Assembly (NCBI GenBank): GCA_045127535.1
Contig: JBGVQN010000015.1
Coordinates: 1 to 14,177, forward strand
DNA: 14,177 nt
DNA from: UBA2942 sp045127535
GTDB lineage: Bacteria; Bacillota; Clostridia; Lachnospirales; Lachnospiraceae
Reading direction: 5' to 3'
Shown piece after piece: positions 14,126-14,177 of this stretch. The position numbers and the translations under genes were made by a program. Below the pieces are notes generated by a model. That model made no database searches and was not told where the DNA came from. It saw only the letters and a program-made list of their open reading frames with translations. Position 1 is the stretch's first letter. Every line of letters starts with the position of its first letter.

Positions 14126-14158
14126 TTGTATTTACAATTTTGCAAAAATGTTTATCCT
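14124..14158 (+). promoter_or_regulatory. Outward promoter with overlapping dyad at the right edge
   Basis: TTTACA (14131-14136), a 16-nt spacer, and TATCCT (14153-14158) form a plausible promoter reading rightward out of the window. The dyad AATTGTA-TT-TACAATT (14124-14139) covers the -35 box, so a protein bound there would repress it. The gene it would serve lies beyond the window. Confidence 0.45.
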
Positions 14159-14177
14159 AGGGGGTGCCGGGCAATTT

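Larger units (their letters stand above)
13554..14177. other. AT-rich intergenic region upstream of the LacI-type regulator
   Basis: About 620 bp with no credible gene: open frames are short, lack ribosome sites and are built of A/T runs. A GGGGGAGGA at about 13969 is followed only by an 8-codon GTG frame that ends at once. The region holds operator-like dyads and an outward promoter at its right end, so it reads as a long divergent control region. Confidence 0.7.

Noticed and set aside
1..14177. CRISPR arrays, tRNA or rRNA genes, complete insertion sequences
   Set aside because: I looked for regularly spaced repeats, cloverleaf and CCA-end patterns and transposase motifs and saw none.

Overview
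The window looks like chromosome of a low-to-mid-GC, Gram-positive anaerobe of the class Clostridia, most likely Lachnospiraceae. This is inferred from strong AGGAGG-type ribosome binding sites, consensus TTGACA/TATAAT promoters, a flavin reductase-rubredoxin fusion, a nadABC operon ending in niaR, a Bacillus-type LexA box, and a large FtsX-type ABC permease with a coiled-coil stalk. I did not run any search; all family calls are from motifs read by eye.

Layout. 1-31 holds the terminator of an upstream gene. 268-882 encodes a flavin reductase-rubredoxin fusion with its own extended -10 promoter and a perfect 15-bp terminator. 1206-4856 is the de novo NAD operon nadA-nadB-nadC-niaR, driven by a full-consensus promoter. 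nadB and nadC overlap by 8 nt, and the last gene encodes the NiaR repressor that probably controls the operon. 4842-5227 is one very large imperfect palindrome (386 bp) whose left end contains the niaR stop codon; its centre is a near-perfect terminator-like hairpin of about 32 bp.

5399-7177 is a darT-darG toxin-antitoxin pair: a ssDNA ADP-ribosyltransferase and its macrodomain antitoxin. Its genes look more AT-rich than the neighbours, and its promoter carries a near-perfect LexA (SOS) box overlapping the -35 element. 7251-8259 holds two leftward genes, a GNAT acetyltransferase and a DUF1294 small membrane protein. 8455-12462 is a rightward two-gene ABC export or lipid-handling module: a MacB/LolD-type ATPase, and a 1060-residue FtsX permease with a coiled-coil hairpin of roughly 270 residues. 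12543-13553 is a leftward LacI-family regulator, convergent with the permease. 13554-14177 is AT-rich and non-coding; it holds operator-like dyads and, at its right edge, a promoter reading out of the window.

How the parts work together. NadB oxidises aspartate to iminoaspartate, NadA condenses it with dihydroxyacetone phosphate to quinolinate, and NadC converts that to nicotinate mononucleotide; NiaR senses niacin and feeds back on the operon. DarT consumes NAD to modify DNA and DarG reverses the modification, so the placement beside the NAD operon is suggestive but may be chance. The most interesting points are the LexA box on darTG, an atypical NAD-pocket residue in DarT, and the giant palindrome between niaR and darT.
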